In this document: in pieces, positions 27,701-36,859 of the stretch
Layout of the letters: each line of letters starts with the position of its first letter
Position numbering within the stretch: the first letter of the stretch is position 1
Assembly (NCBI GenBank): GCA_038248505.1
Contig: JBBRXJ010000011.1
Location: 1 to 52,628 of the forward strand
Length of the DNA: 52,628 nt
Direction of reading: 5' to 3'
Origin: JBBRXJ01 sp038248505
GTDB lineage: Bacteria; Bacteroidota; Bacteroidia; Bacteroidales; JBBRXJ01
Made by a program: the position numbers and the translations under genes
Notes under the pieces: generated by a model
Databases searched by the model: none
Told to the model about the DNA's origin: nothing
Seen by the model: the letters and a program-made list of their open reading frames with translations, nothing else

Positions 27701-28497
27701 TAGATTTTTGAAATCTTAAACGAGAATGTATTTTCATTTTTATTAATAGCCAAAGGTGATGATGAAATATCATGTGGCATATATACTGCACATAAAGTAT
27801 TGCTAATGTGAAATAACTTGTTGCGTTGATCAGAAGGGCAACCATCAAGAATACCTGACAATACGGACCAACGAACGGATTCTGGGTCATTAGCATAATC
27901 GTGCCAAACGATTATAGATCGTTCATTTTTCAACATTTTAAATGCGGTGGCTGTATCTCTGGCAACCGCTTCGCGATGATGATCACCATCTATAAAGATT
28001 AAATCATACTTTTTATCAAGTGCAGCAATATCGGTTCGTTGCGAATTTGCATATAAATGTGTAACATTTTTTAGGTTTTTAGAATAATGTCGATGCATTT
28101 GAATATAATCTTCATCAAGGCCCATGCAACGCATTTCATCGTCGGGCAGATTCACCGTAACACAATTTTGTGCCACAGATGCCACATTAGCAACGCTCTC
28201 ACCACGCCAGGTGCCTATTTCAAGATAATCGGGCAAATCAAATTTTAAACAAAGTGCTTTAAGCAATAATAAATCCATCGGTGTCGATCCACCAGATGAA
28301 GCACTAAAAGGTTCAACATGTATTAGATTTCCATCCCATATTTTCATGATATTAATAAGAGGCAAACCATTACTCATAGAGTACTTTTGAGTAACATACG
28401 TATGCATTACCGATTCATCATTAATCACATTGTTAAGCAACCACGGATTGCAAATTATCCGATAAATTCCCATAAACGCTTTATATAACTTTTTCAT
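27700..28497 (-). CDS. Class I SAM-dependent methyltransferase
   Basis: A Rossmann-fold methyltransferase (Methyltransf_24-like). The SAM-binding motif I is YLEIGTWRGES, and the next conserved acid block is DLIFIDGDHHREAVARD, in which the Asp/His may bind a metal. SIIVWHDYAND is the typical late strand. Such proteins near glycosyltransferases often methylate sugars, but the substrate is unknown. It overlaps the flippase gene by 17 bp. Its stop overlaps the ATG of the SGNH pseudogene, so it is translationally coupled on both sides. Confidence 0.82.
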   Translation of the reverse strand: MKKLYKAFMGIYRIICNPWLLNNVINDESVMHTYVTQKYSMSNGLPLINIMKIWDGNLIHVEPFSASSGGSTPMDLLLLKALCLKFDLPDYLEIGTWRGESVANVASVAQNCVTVNLPDDEMRCMGLDEDYIQMHRHYSKNLKNVTHLYANSQRTDIAALDKKYDLIFIDGDHHREAVARDTATAFKMLKNERSIIVWHDYANDPESVRWSVLSGILDGCPSDQRNKLFHISNTLCAVYMPHDISSSPLAINKNENTFSFKISKI

Positions 28498-29764
28498 TTT
28501 TTTTAATTATTTCGGTTTTCAACTGATTTGTTAAATCAAGCAAATCTCCAGCCCATGGTATCAATTCCGTAATCCCTTTATTATTCTCTCTTAAAAACCA
28601 AATAATCACAACTAAACTTGTAATAGTGTATGAAATGGTAGCTGCCATAGCTGCGCCTGCAATTCCCATTTGAGGAATTAAAATAATAGCGAATAAAAGA
28701 GAAATAACAAAACCACAAGCAGAAGCAATAGCATTTACAAAATAGCGACCTGTTCCTGAAAAATAGTGTCCAACAATTAAAGCGTAAGTGAAAAATGCTA
28801 CCCCGGGAGCAATATAAGGCATGATTGATGAAATTTCATAAAACTCCTTCCCAAATAAACGGATATAAAATGATGGAGGTAATACAATGATTACAAGAGC
28901 AGCACATGCTGAGAGTAAAAACCCACTACGGGCAAACCGTGCTGTAAGTTCAGCAGATTCGCTTCTGTTAGTACTATTTGATATCCTACTATACAAAACA
29001 ATTGAAATACTAGCGCTAATCATCCAAATAGACTCAACTACTGAAACGGTATTAGAATAAACGCCCAGATCAGACATCCCATGGTATTTCTCTATAAAGT
29101 AGAAAGCAATACGGAAGCTTAACAATTGAAAAATATGCGCCAACTGATTGGTAATACCTATTTTAAACATCTCACGTAAAGGATCAAAAAATGATTTAAT
29201 CTCAATTTTTTCGAACCAAGGATATAAGAAATAGATTCCAATAAGGAAAGTCAATCCCCATGATACATACAATGCAATTATATAGGAGTAAACAGAATAA
29301 AATTGAAATAAATTAAAGGCTACAAAGACAATAAAAAGAATTAAAGAAACCTGTAAAAAAGATAGCAAGTTAACTAATTGAATTTTCTCTTTACCTAAAA
29401 ATACAGAACTAGTAAATGAAAACAGAGAAGCAATAAATGAAATAGCGGCTATATGAAAAATAAGATCAGATGGTACAAGATTTAAAAAAACTATTATAAA
29501 ATAAGACAATACAGAAACAAACAACGACCATACAGTTGCCAAAATAAATAAAGGACTTAATTGATATCGTGGAGCTAAATATACGAGTGTAGCGCCACTA
29601 ATAATATTTGAGATAATAAGAATTAACGTAATGGTAGCTAACAATAAACCTTGAACGCCTTTTCCCTCAGCACCCAATGCGTGACTTACAACTACTGCCA
29701 ATAAAAGATTAATAATTGCAGAAAGTGCGCGAACAGCAAAAGTAAGAAGCATAGTACGTGTCAT
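28481..29764 (-). CDS. Wzx-like polysaccharide flippase (MOP superfamily)
   Basis: A polytopic membrane protein with about 12 hydrophobic segments of the MATE/Wzx superfamily. It would flip lipid-linked sugars or a similar amphiphile across the inner membrane. Typical features are the N-terminal RALSAIINLLLAVVVSHALG, then GAEGKGVQGLL, and the late YALIVGHYFSGTGRYFVNA. The start at 29764 (MTRTMLLTFAVRAL) follows the upstream stop by 2 bp. A longer form from 29803 would overlap and add a polar tail, so I prefer the short one. Its lipid-linked substrate is unknown. Confidence 0.82.
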   Translation of the reverse strand: MTRTMLLTFAVRALSAIINLLLAVVVSHALGAEGKGVQGLLLATITLILIISNIISGATLVYLAPRYQLSPLFILATVWSLFVSVLSYFIIVFLNLVPSDLIFHIAAISFIASLFSFTSSVFLGKEKIQLVNLLSFLQVSLILFIVFVAFNLFQFYSVYSYIIALYVSWGLTFLIGIYFLYPWFEKIEIKSFFDPLREMFKIGITNQLAHIFQLLSFRIAFYFIEKYHGMSDLGVYSNTVSVVESIWMISASISIVLYSRISNSTNRSESAELTARFARSGFLLSACAALVIIVLPPSFYIRLFGKEFYEISSIMPYIAPGVAFFTYALIVGHYFSGTGRYFVNAIASACGFVISLLFAIILIPQMGIAGAAMAATISYTITSLVVIIWFLRENNKGITELIPWAGDLLDLTNQLKTEIIKKNEKVI

Positions 29765-29766
29765 TT

Positions 29767-31347
29767 TTAGGCTTTCTTGTTTTGATTTGAATACGCATTG
29801 CAATATACTTCATAAAATGCTTTCCCAACAGCAGGATAGCTGAAATTTTTAAACGCATAATTATGAAGCATTACGGTATCGTATTGATCATATTGAACTA
29901 TCATTTGCATCATTGCATTGTATAATGCATCATCCTCCTTAGGATTAATTAAGACTCCTCTATCAGAATTAAGAATTTCAGACACCCCGCCTACATCAGT
30001 AGCAATTACAGGAATACCAGAAGCAAAAGCCTCAACAATTACACAGGGTAAATTTTCATAATTACTATATAATACAAAGCAATGTGATTGACGCATATAT
30101 TTAGCAACTTCAGTCTCAGTTCTACGTCCGAGAAATATAACATTCTGAGTAAGACGTAAATCATTCACTTGATTAATAAATACTTGCTGATCACCGTCAC
30201 TAATAATATATAAAATTGCTTTCTTATATTTCTTAACAAAACGAGAAAAGACCCGAATTAAACCACTAACATTTTTCTGTGCATCATTTAATGTTGAAAC
30301 ATGTAAAAAATTAAAAGCTAAATGAGTTTTCAAATGTTCGGGATAGAAAACAGCAGGTGTATTAACAACATTAGGAATAACTTGATAAAAACCCCTTACA
30401 TTTTCTTTTTGCATTGCCTCAGCAAGATTCTGCGAAACCGGCATTAGACAAGAAACCATAGAAGATAGGTAACGAGTGGTCAAACGTAGCATCTTAGTCC
30501 TAGCCGTAGGATCAGACTGTAAATAACTTGTCCAATGTTCCGTAACTACCATAGGAATAAAATAGAAGTAACGAAGTAATAATGCAAATGCTACTGCTGA
30601 ACTAAGAATATTAATGTGTAAAATATCAGGTGCACCTTGCTTACGCATAATAATAATGAAGCCTCTGAGATAAAAATAAAAATATCGTATTCGTTTTACC
30701 AATCCTTTATTAAAAAAGGGAATTTTAGATTTAAAATATATATGCAACTCATATAAATCCGCTTCAGTAGTTTCATTAATATTAAGCCCTGAATTATCTA
30801 AAGAATCATCAAATACTACATGCAAAACAGAAACGCGGACATTTCGCGAAGCGGCAAGAGCATGCCTACGAACAAAATTCCCTTCATACGGTTTTATTTT
30901 TGATGGATACCAAGATGAAATAAATAGGACATGAGTTGGAACATCTTTTTTCTGTTTAATAAATACTGCCCCTATAAAACAAACTATCAATCCAGTAAAT
31001 GTACCTGCAATATTTGAAACAATATCAGCAATATTATATACTCGGCCTGGCACAAACATTTGTAGTCTTTCGAGTATAATTGATAAAAAAAGAATAAAAA
31101 CAAAATAAAAGAATGCACGTAAATATGAAATTCTAGAATAGATGTTTGAACGAGAAATAAAATAAAATAATGCCAAAGTAGCATAGGCAAAAAAATGCGG
31201 CAAATTTTTAAACAAAAAAAATGTATTAGAAGGCATTATGCTTCGATGAGCAGAGTTTGGGAGTAAAGATGCAATAATAATAAAAGAGAGCACCCACAAA
31301 AATAACGGATCACTATATTGCTTAATAAACTTCATAAAAGAGATCAT
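29767..31347 (-). CDS. VanZ-like membrane domain fused to a GT4 glycosyltransferase
   Basis: Residues 1-130 form a VanZ-like domain with four hydrophobic segments. Its signature is KNLPHFFAYATLALFYF followed by ILERLQMFVPGRVYNIADIV. From about 140 a GT-B glycosyltransferase starts in frame (VLFISSWYPSKIKPYEGNFV). It has VTEHWTSYL, VIPNVVN, and the donor-site EX7E in ENLPCVIVEAFASGIPVIA. The junction (KQKKDVPTHVLF) shows no internal start. The fusion would tether a GT4 enzyme to the inner membrane. It overlaps ispH by 4 bp (ATGA), indicating translational coupling. Acceptor and sugar are unknown. Confidence 0.88.
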   Translation of the reverse strand: MISFMKFIKQYSDPLFLWVLSFIIIASLLPNSAHRSIMPSNTFFLFKNLPHFFAYATLALFYFISRSNIYSRISYLRAFFYFVFILFLSIILERLQMFVPGRVYNIADIVSNIAGTFTGLIVCFIGAVFIKQKKDVPTHVLFISSWYPSKIKPYEGNFVRRHALAASRNVRVSVLHVVFDDSLDNSGLNINETTEADLYELHIYFKSKIPFFNKGLVKRIRYFYFYLRGFIIIMRKQGAPDILHINILSSAVAFALLLRYFYFIPMVVTEHWTSYLQSDPTARTKMLRLTTRYLSSMVSCLMPVSQNLAEAMQKENVRGFYQVIPNVVNTPAVFYPEHLKTHLAFNFLHVSTLNDAQKNVSGLIRVFSRFVKKYKKAILYIISDGDQQVFINQVNDLRLTQNVIFLGRRTETEVAKYMRQSHCFVLYSNYENLPCVIVEAFASGIPVIATDVGGVSEILNSDRGVLINPKEDDALYNAMMQMIVQYDQYDTVMLHNYAFKNFSYPAVGKAFYEVYCNAYSNQNKKA

Positions 31348-32207
31348 AATTGCATAAGATATTTTTCTACCTCTTCAATAAGCCAATGTGGTGTTGAAGT
31401 AGCTCCACATATTCCAATAGTATTAAATTCAGAAAACCAAGTGCTATTAATATCATTAACTGATGAAACAAAAAAAGTATTCATATTTGCATGTTTACAA
31501 ACATTAAACAAAACCTTCCCGTTTGAAGACTTTTTCCCTGCAACAAAAACAATCTTATCATGCATGGTACTAAATTTTATTAAATCATTTTCTCTATTCG
31601 AAACCTGACGACATACCGTATCTCGAGCTGCAACTTTTATTCCCTTGCTTTGTATAAATGCTTTCGATTGTTCATAATCAGAAAGACTCATCGTTGTTTG
31701 ACTAAACAAACTTATGCTTTGAGGGAAACTTTGCCACACATTTTCTAACTCTTCAATATGCTCAAAAACAATTGATTTATTCTCCGTTTGAGCATTTAAG
31801 GCAATTACTTCCGGATGATTACGTTTACCAAAAATCACAATAAATTCTCCAGCCTCAAAGGCTTTTTTAATTTTACGCTGTAATACAATAATGATAGAAC
31901 ATGATGCATCAATTAATGTATTATTATTATCTTTTGCCAAATTATAACTTGAAGGGGGTTCACCATGAGCTCTAAAGAGAATCGTTTTATCATGAATTAG
32001 CAACAAATCATCCTTCTCAATAGTTTTCAGCCCAAGTTTTTCAAGACGTTTTACCTCTTCATCATTATGCACAATCTGCCCTAAACAATAAACATCTTGC
32101 CCAGCTGCCAATGCTTCTTCGGCCTTGCTAATAGCGTTCACAACACCAAAACAAAAGCCACTTGCATCATCAATAGTAACTTTAAGATTCAATTTTTTAT
32201 TCATCAT
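31344..32207 (-). CDS. ispH: 4-hydroxy-3-methylbut-2-enyl diphosphate reductase
   Basis: The last enzyme of the MEP pathway, making IPP and DMAPP with a [4Fe-4S] cluster. The three cluster cysteines are C19 (GFCFGVVNAI), C103 (DASCSIII) and C199 (DTVCRQVSNRE). The acid-base glutamate is in RNHPEV (E133), and GICGATSTPHWL ends the protein. After the second cysteine the usual proline is serine, a mild variant. The length of 287 aa is normal. It lies between crtB (36 bp upstream) and the VanZ-GT fusion, so isoprenoid supply and carotenoid synthesis are co-expressed. Confidence 0.95.
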   Translation of the reverse strand: MMNKKLNLKVTIDDASGFCFGVVNAISKAEEALAAGQDVYCLGQIVHNDEEVKRLEKLGLKTIEKDDLLLIHDKTILFRAHGEPPSSYNLAKDNNNTLIDASCSIIIVLQRKIKKAFEAGEFIVIFGKRNHPEVIALNAQTENKSIVFEHIEELENVWQSFPQSISLFSQTTMSLSDYEQSKAFIQSKGIKVAARDTVCRQVSNRENDLIKFSTMHDKIVFVAGKKSSNGKVLFNVCKHANMNTFFVSSVNDINSTWFSEFNTIGICGATSTPHWLIEEVEKYLMQL

Positions 32208-32243
32208 TTACAACAAGAAAACATAACATTAAAACATATTTCA

Positions 32244-33077
32244 TCACAAGAGTCGCAACTTAGAGCGAAAAATCACTATTCCAATCAATAATAATTTGGT
32301 TGCGTCTCCTATTCTCATACGTGATACACAGAGCATTTTTACGGGTGTTTTTTGTATCTTCTTAAGCAAACGCAAATAATAGATATAAGCTAAATACACC
32401 CCAGCTCTCGCGTGACGATTCAGCTGCATAATTCCGACATAGGCCGCTTTAAAATCAGCCTCAATATTTTCCAGAATGCTTTTTTTCTGATCTTCAGACA
32501 TAGAAGCGAAATCGATACCCGGAAAATAAATTCGTCCTCTATCTTTAAAATCACTTTGTAAATCACGTAAAAAATTAATCTTTTGAAAAGCTTCTCCAAG
32601 CTTTCGAGCTGGAGAGATTAGGTCTGTATAGGTTTTATCATCCTGTTCACTGAATATTCTCAAACACATTAACCCAACCACTTCAGCAGAACCGTAAATA
32701 TATTTTTTTATTTCTTCATCAGTATAGCTTTTCTTCTCTAAATCCATTTCCATACTATACAAAAATGATTCTATCAATTCATGATCAATCTTATATGTAT
32801 TAACAACCCACTGAAAACTATGCAGAATTGGATTAGTGCTAACACCACGTTTTATTGATAACCAAGTATCTTTTTTAAACTCATCAAAAATTTCACGCTG
32901 AGGAAAACCAAAAAAAGTATCCACAATTTCATCTGCATAGCGTACAAATCCATAGATTGCATAAATAGGATTTCTGTATTTTGATGAAAAAAGCGATACC
33001 CCCATTGAGAATGAAGTGCTATAATTAAGCGTTGTAAGCTTACTTATTTCAATATTATTTCTCAGATATAGTTCCAT
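32244..33077 (-). CDS. crtB: Phytoene/squalene synthase family enzyme
   Basis: Head-to-head prenyl transferase that joins two GGPP to phytoene, or two FPP to a C30 product. The two aspartate-rich motifs are YADEIVD (D49, D53) and NFLRDLQSDFKDRGRIYFP (D172, D176). Also seen are the N-terminal STSFSMGVSLF and the YGSAEVVGLM block. The length of 277 aa is typical of CrtB. It overlaps crtI by 23 bp. Sequence alone does not separate C40 from C30 specificity. Confidence 0.93.
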   Translation of the reverse strand: MELYLRNNIEISKLTTLNYSTSFSMGVSLFSSKYRNPIYAIYGFVRYADEIVDTFFGFPQREIFDEFKKDTWLSIKRGVSTNPILHSFQWVVNTYKIDHELIESFLYSMEMDLEKKSYTDEEIKKYIYGSAEVVGLMCLRIFSEQDDKTYTDLISPARKLGEAFQKINFLRDLQSDFKDRGRIYFPGIDFASMSEDQKKSILENIEADFKAAYVGIMQLNRHARAGVYLAYIYYLRLLKKIQKTPVKMLCVSRMRIGDATKLLLIGIVIFRSKLRLL

Positions 33078-34545
33078 AATCTTTCAATATTCTTTCCGAA
33101 ACTAAACGCGAACTAATAACAGCCATTGGCAAACCTGTTCCCGGTACAGTACTTGCACCAACATAATAGGTATTATCATACTTCTCATCTTTGTTTTTAG
33201 GCCTCAAATAACCCAATTGTTTTAAGTTATGCGATAAGCCCAATCCACTGCCCTTATATAAATTAAATTTATTACCCCAATCAATAGGATCCATAACATG
33301 TAAGGTTTCTGTACGCTGACGAATATCCGCTCCAATACGTTGAGATAAATCATCAATAATCATATCCACATATTTATCTCTATCATTCCATGAAGGTTTT
33401 ACTAAAAGATTAGGAACTGGAGCTAAAATAAATATAGACTCACAACCCACAGGGGCACATTGCAAATTATTACGTGACGGAACATTAACATAATAATAAG
33501 GCTTAGCCATATTATCCGTATTTTTAAAGAAGCGCATTGAGTACTGCTTAAAATCACTACCCAAAAAATAATTGTGATGTTCTAATTCAGGAACCTTCCC
33601 TTTTAATCCCATATACAAGGTCAATGGTCCCATAGTCCAACTCATTCGATCGAGCTTCTCTTCATTAAATGCTTTACGACGAAAAACCGATCCTCTAAAA
33701 AATGCTGCATCCGAATTTATTACAAAAACATCCGCATCCCAAACCCTTCCATTCTGATCAATAAGCGATTGTAACTTCTTGCCTTTAGCAATAAAATCGA
33801 CAATCTCAGTATTATAATGAAACGATACTTTTTTATGATTTAATTGCGCTATCATACCTTCAACAATCTTATACATGCCACCCTCTACATTATGATAACC
33901 ATCATGCTGCATCTCAATATAGGTAAGCAAACAAAAAACGGCTGGAGTATCAAATGGCGTTGATCCTAGAAAGAATCCTACTAAAGAAAAAATGATACGT
34001 GCTTCTTCATCGCTTATATATCGGGTCATTTCAGACCACATACTCTTAAACATTAAAGGCAAATAACGTAAAGGAACCCGACTTAACTGATATATATAAT
34101 CAGCCATCGATTCAAAATTTCTTTTTATAATGCGATATTCCGTATCGTGATACAAACGGCCTACCTTTAATAAAAAGGCATTTAAACGTGTTTGGAAATC
34201 GAGTTGATCTCCACCAAACTCCTGGGCTAATCTGGCAAGGTCTTTATAAATTGTGTACCTTCTGTCTGAACCTCTAAAATTTACTGTGTATAATGGATCC
34301 AGTTCAATAAATTTAAAGGGCATGGGCTCTTTACAAGACTGCATTAACTCTTTAAATTCATAGCTCATACTAAAGAAAGTAGGCCCCATATCAAAGGTAT
34401 AACCAGCATGCTGTACTTGGTTTAAACGACCACCTGGGGTATCGTTATTTTCAACAATTTCCACATCAAAACCTTCATGCGCCAAACGTAGTGCGGTCGA
34501 TAAACCACCTAAGCCAGAACCAACAATGAGAACTTTTTTTGCCAT
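33055..34545 (-). CDS. crtI: Phytoene desaturase (CrtI-type FAD enzyme)
   Basis: FAD-dependent desaturase that introduces double bonds into phytoene. The dinucleotide-binding loop VLIVGSGLGGLSTALRLA is at the N-terminus, followed by ENNDTPGGRLNQ and GYTFDMGPTFFSM. The C-terminal FAD block is NTYYVGASTVPGTGLPMAVISS. The length of 496 aa is normal. It is the first gene of the operon crtI-crtB-ispH-VanZ/GT4-wzx-methyltransferase-SGNH. No lycopene cyclase or hydroxylase is in the window, so the end product is unknown. Confidence 0.95.
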   Translation of the reverse strand: MAKKVLIVGSGLGGLSTALRLAHEGFDVEIVENNDTPGGRLNQVQHAGYTFDMGPTFFSMSYEFKELMQSCKEPMPFKFIELDPLYTVNFRGSDRRYTIYKDLARLAQEFGGDQLDFQTRLNAFLLKVGRLYHDTEYRIIKRNFESMADYIYQLSRVPLRYLPLMFKSMWSEMTRYISDEEARIIFSLVGFFLGSTPFDTPAVFCLLTYIEMQHDGYHNVEGGMYKIVEGMIAQLNHKKVSFHYNTEIVDFIAKGKKLQSLIDQNGRVWDADVFVINSDAAFFRGSVFRRKAFNEEKLDRMSWTMGPLTLYMGLKGKVPELEHHNYFLGSDFKQYSMRFFKNTDNMAKPYYYVNVPSRNNLQCAPVGCESIFILAPVPNLLVKPSWNDRDKYVDMIIDDLSQRIGADIRQRTETLHVMDPIDWGNKFNLYKGSGLGLSHNLKQLGYLRPKNKDEKYDNTYYVGASTVPGTGLPMAVISSRLVSERILKDYGTISEK

Positions 34546-35085
34546 TTATTCTGATTTGGATATAAATATAGCAGTCTAATGCCTATTTACATCATGAAAT
34601 TGAAGGAAATTAAATTGACTATAGAAATTAAATGTATAAACTCTAATAATCTCTTGTGTTTACAAGCAAATAACAACGATAAATGAATTTTAATTATTGT
34701 TATTATTATCAAACTTTCATATAGATTATTTGATTATGCATAATCGTACACCAATTAGATATTTACTGATTTTTAATGAATGCAAATCTCTTATATATTG
34801 ATGAAAGCAGGATGCTGAGGTATTTTAGTATGAAATTTGTCTTTGGTGTATCATTATGCATAGTCAAATAGATTATAAATAATCGAACAAAAAATAGAGC
34901 GATTTACTTCATCTAAAATGTTTATTTCAATCAATCTATATTTATGAAATTTCAAACAATATAAAAATGGCAAAAAACTCACTGATTTTCTAAGGTATTC
35001 AGAAAAAAACAGGACAATAACAATAAATTTATAAAAGCTTCGTATTTTTACAAGAAGCCAAACATTTTAAAAAGACATTTAATAA
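34546..35085. other. Divergent intergenic region holding MITE copy B
   Basis: 540 bp of AT-rich DNA between crtI and the metallophosphoesterase gene. Besides MITE copy B (34730-34867) I see only a weak -7-like TATATTTA on the crtI side, near 34567. No open frame or terminator is recognisable. Confidence 0.5.
34730..34867. mobile_element. MITE-like element, copy B (138 bp)
   Basis: Non-coding element with 25-bp terminal inverted repeats that differ at three positions. The left end is TTGATTATGCATAATCGTAC, and the right end inverted is TTGACTATGCATAATGATAC. Exact 9-bp direct repeats ATAGATTAT flank it (34721-34729 and 34868-34876). Outside the middle insertion it is about 90 percent identical to copy A by eye, in opposite orientation. 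Confidence 0.9.
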
Positions 35086-36342
35086 ATGACACGCAATATG
35101 ATTGTTTTTCTCAGCATCCTTAGTTTTAGCATTATCTTAATTGATCTTTATTGTTTTAAGGGGTATAATAGTGTTTTTAACATTACAAATTTTTATGGTA
35201 AACTGATCTATTATAATGTATTCTGGGGATCATCGTTATTTTTTATTCTATTTTTTGTTTACGGATTCAGCAAAATGCCTTCCGCATCTGATGTCTGGAA
35301 GTATAGCTTGATGTTTTTAGTAGCTAGTCTTTTTATGTTGATCTATTTTCCTAAAATTATTTTTCTAGTATTTCATCTTCTCGAAGATATTATTCATCTA
35401 ATTTTAATTGGACTAAAGAAGCTGGGATTGATACATACATCTATTAATCGCACACACTACTTAAGTATAACAGGTATAGTACTCTCAGCTATTCCCTTTT
35501 TTTTAATACTATACGGAATGTTGATTGGCCGTTTCGATTTAAATATTAATAATAAAACCATAACAAGCCGCGAAATACCTCAATCATTTAACGGACTACG
35601 TATCATACAACTATCAGATATACATTTAGGTAGTTTATATGGCAATGAAAAATGGATGCAAAAAGTAGTGCGTGAAATAAATGCATTACATCCTGATGTA
35701 ATTGTATTTACTGGTGATATAGTTAATAATGTAGCAGAAGAGACGCAACATTGGGATAGTATCTTTAAAGCAATGCAAGCACCAATGGGTAAATTCGCCA
35801 TACTTGGCAATCACGATTATGGCGATTATATCCCTTTTCCAACAGAAAATGCCAAGACACGAAATCTGGATAGCATTAAAGATTTTCATCGCAAAAGTGG
35901 GTTTCAATTATTATTAAATGAATCGACTATACTTCGCAAAGGGGATGATAGTATTGCAATCATTGGGGTTGAGAATTGGGGGGAACCACCCTTTAAACAA
36001 TATGGGAATCTGAATATAGCTTTAAATGGTGTTGAGAAGGTAGGCTATAAAATTTTATTATCACACGACCCATCACATTGGGATGCTCAAGTTACTAAAG
36101 GCTCAAATATTCAATTAACATTGAGTGGGCACACACATGGCATGCAATTAGGTATTCGTTTAAAGAATTGGCAATGGAGTCCAGCAAAATTCAAATACCC
36201 TAAATGGGGAGGCTTATATCAAAAAAATGAGCAATATTTATTTGTTAGTACTGGCCTTGGGGATATTGGTTTTTCAGGACGTATAGGCATACGGCCTGAA
36301 ATTGTGGTTTTAGATTTAAAGAAATTGCCGAGAGATGAGTAA
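35086..36342 (+). CDS. Membrane-anchored metallophosphoesterase
   Basis: Calcineurin-type phosphoesterase fused to about four N-terminal membrane segments (1-150). The dinuclear metal site is complete: LSDIHLG (D178, H180), FTGDIVNN (D211), LGNHDYGD (N242, H243), SHDPSHW and SGHTHGMQ. The catalytic domain starts near residue 170 and should face the cytoplasm or periplasm close to the membrane. Relatives (YkuE/YkoQ-like) act on lipid or nucleotide phosphates. The substrate is unknown. It stands alone, divergent from crtI. Confidence 0.88.
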   Translation: MTRNMIVFLSILSFSIILIDLYCFKGYNSVFNITNFYGKLIYYNVFWGSSLFFILFFVYGFSKMPSASDVWKYSLMFLVASLFMLIYFPKIIFLVFHLLEDIIHLILIGLKKLGLIHTSINRTHYLSITGIVLSAIPFFLILYGMLIGRFDLNINNKTITSREIPQSFNGLRIIQLSDIHLGSLYGNEKWMQKVVREINALHPDVIVFTGDIVNNVAEETQHWDSIFKAMQAPMGKFAILGNHDYGDYIPFPTENAKTRNLDSIKDFHRKSGFQLLLNESTILRKGDDSIAIIGVENWGEPPFKQYGNLNIALNGVEKVGYKILLSHDPSHWDAQVTKGSNIQLTLSGHTHGMQLGIRLKNWQWSPAKFKYPKWGGLYQKNEQYLFVSTGLGDIGFSGRIGIRPEIVVLDLKKLPRDE

Positions 36343-36453
36343 ATAGATTTTTGAAACGGGTTTTGTGAATAAAGAATAAAAACACGTTAAAACCAATTAA
36401 ATTACTCATTCTAACTATTCGTAAAGCCCTCTAGCTTTCTCCATTTCGATTAA

Positions 36454-36492
36454 GTGCCAACAGATCTGATTATCGAATTAGCATGTTGGCAT
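36454..36492. terminator. Stem-loop between phosphoesterase and DUF3127 genes
   Basis: TGCCAACA (36455-36462) and TGTTGGCA (36484-36491) pair around a 21-nt loop, just past the DUF3127 stop on the minus strand. No strong T tract follows on the minus strand, so terminator function is uncertain. Confidence 0.4.
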
Positions 36493-36499
36493 CAACACA

Positions 36500-36859
36500 C
36501 TAAAAAGGCAAACCTTCTGAACCATCATTAGGCATATCTGGCTCATCAAAAGGCATTGGGTCATTATTATCTGGAGGTACATCATTACGACTTCCAGAGC
36601 CTTTTACAATCTTCCAGGCACGCACATCGGTATACCAACGGCTATTGAACTCACGACTCTCAACACTAATTGATGCCGTTACACTATCACCAATATTTAA
36701 ACTAAATTGAGCTACTTTATCACCCCAAACAGAAATACAAACTTTCTTAGGATATTGTTCGGTCGTTTGAAGAATAAATTCCTGCTTCTTCCATTCACCA
36801 TTTTTACCTTGACCTTTTTGTTCAGCTAAGAGTGTAATAATTTTTCCTGATATTTCCAT
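36500..36859 (-). CDS. DUF3127 OB-fold protein with SSB-like acidic tail
   Basis: A 119-aa Bacteroidota protein of the DUF3127 family, predicted OB fold. The core runs MEISGKIITLLAEQKGQGKN, KKQEFILQTTEQYPKKVCIS and GDSVTASISVESREF, ending in WYTDVRAWKI. The last about 25 residues are acidic and disordered (DNNDPMPFDEPDMPNDGS) and end in GLPF, much like the protein-binding tip of SSB (acidic residues then PF). I infer a nucleic-acid-binding or SSB-partner role, untested. It is apparently a single-gene unit. Confidence 0.78.
   Translation of the reverse strand: MEISGKIITLLAEQKGQGKNGEWKKQEFILQTTEQYPKKVCISVWGDKVAQFSLNIGDSVTASISVESREFNSRWYTDVRAWKIVKGSGSRNDVPPDNNDPMPFDEPDMPNDGSEGLPF

Noticed and set aside
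26888..34876. The two MITE copies as ends of one composite transposon carrying the crt operon
   Set aside because: Each copy has its own different 9-bp duplication, so they inserted separately; the operon was not moved as a unit by them.
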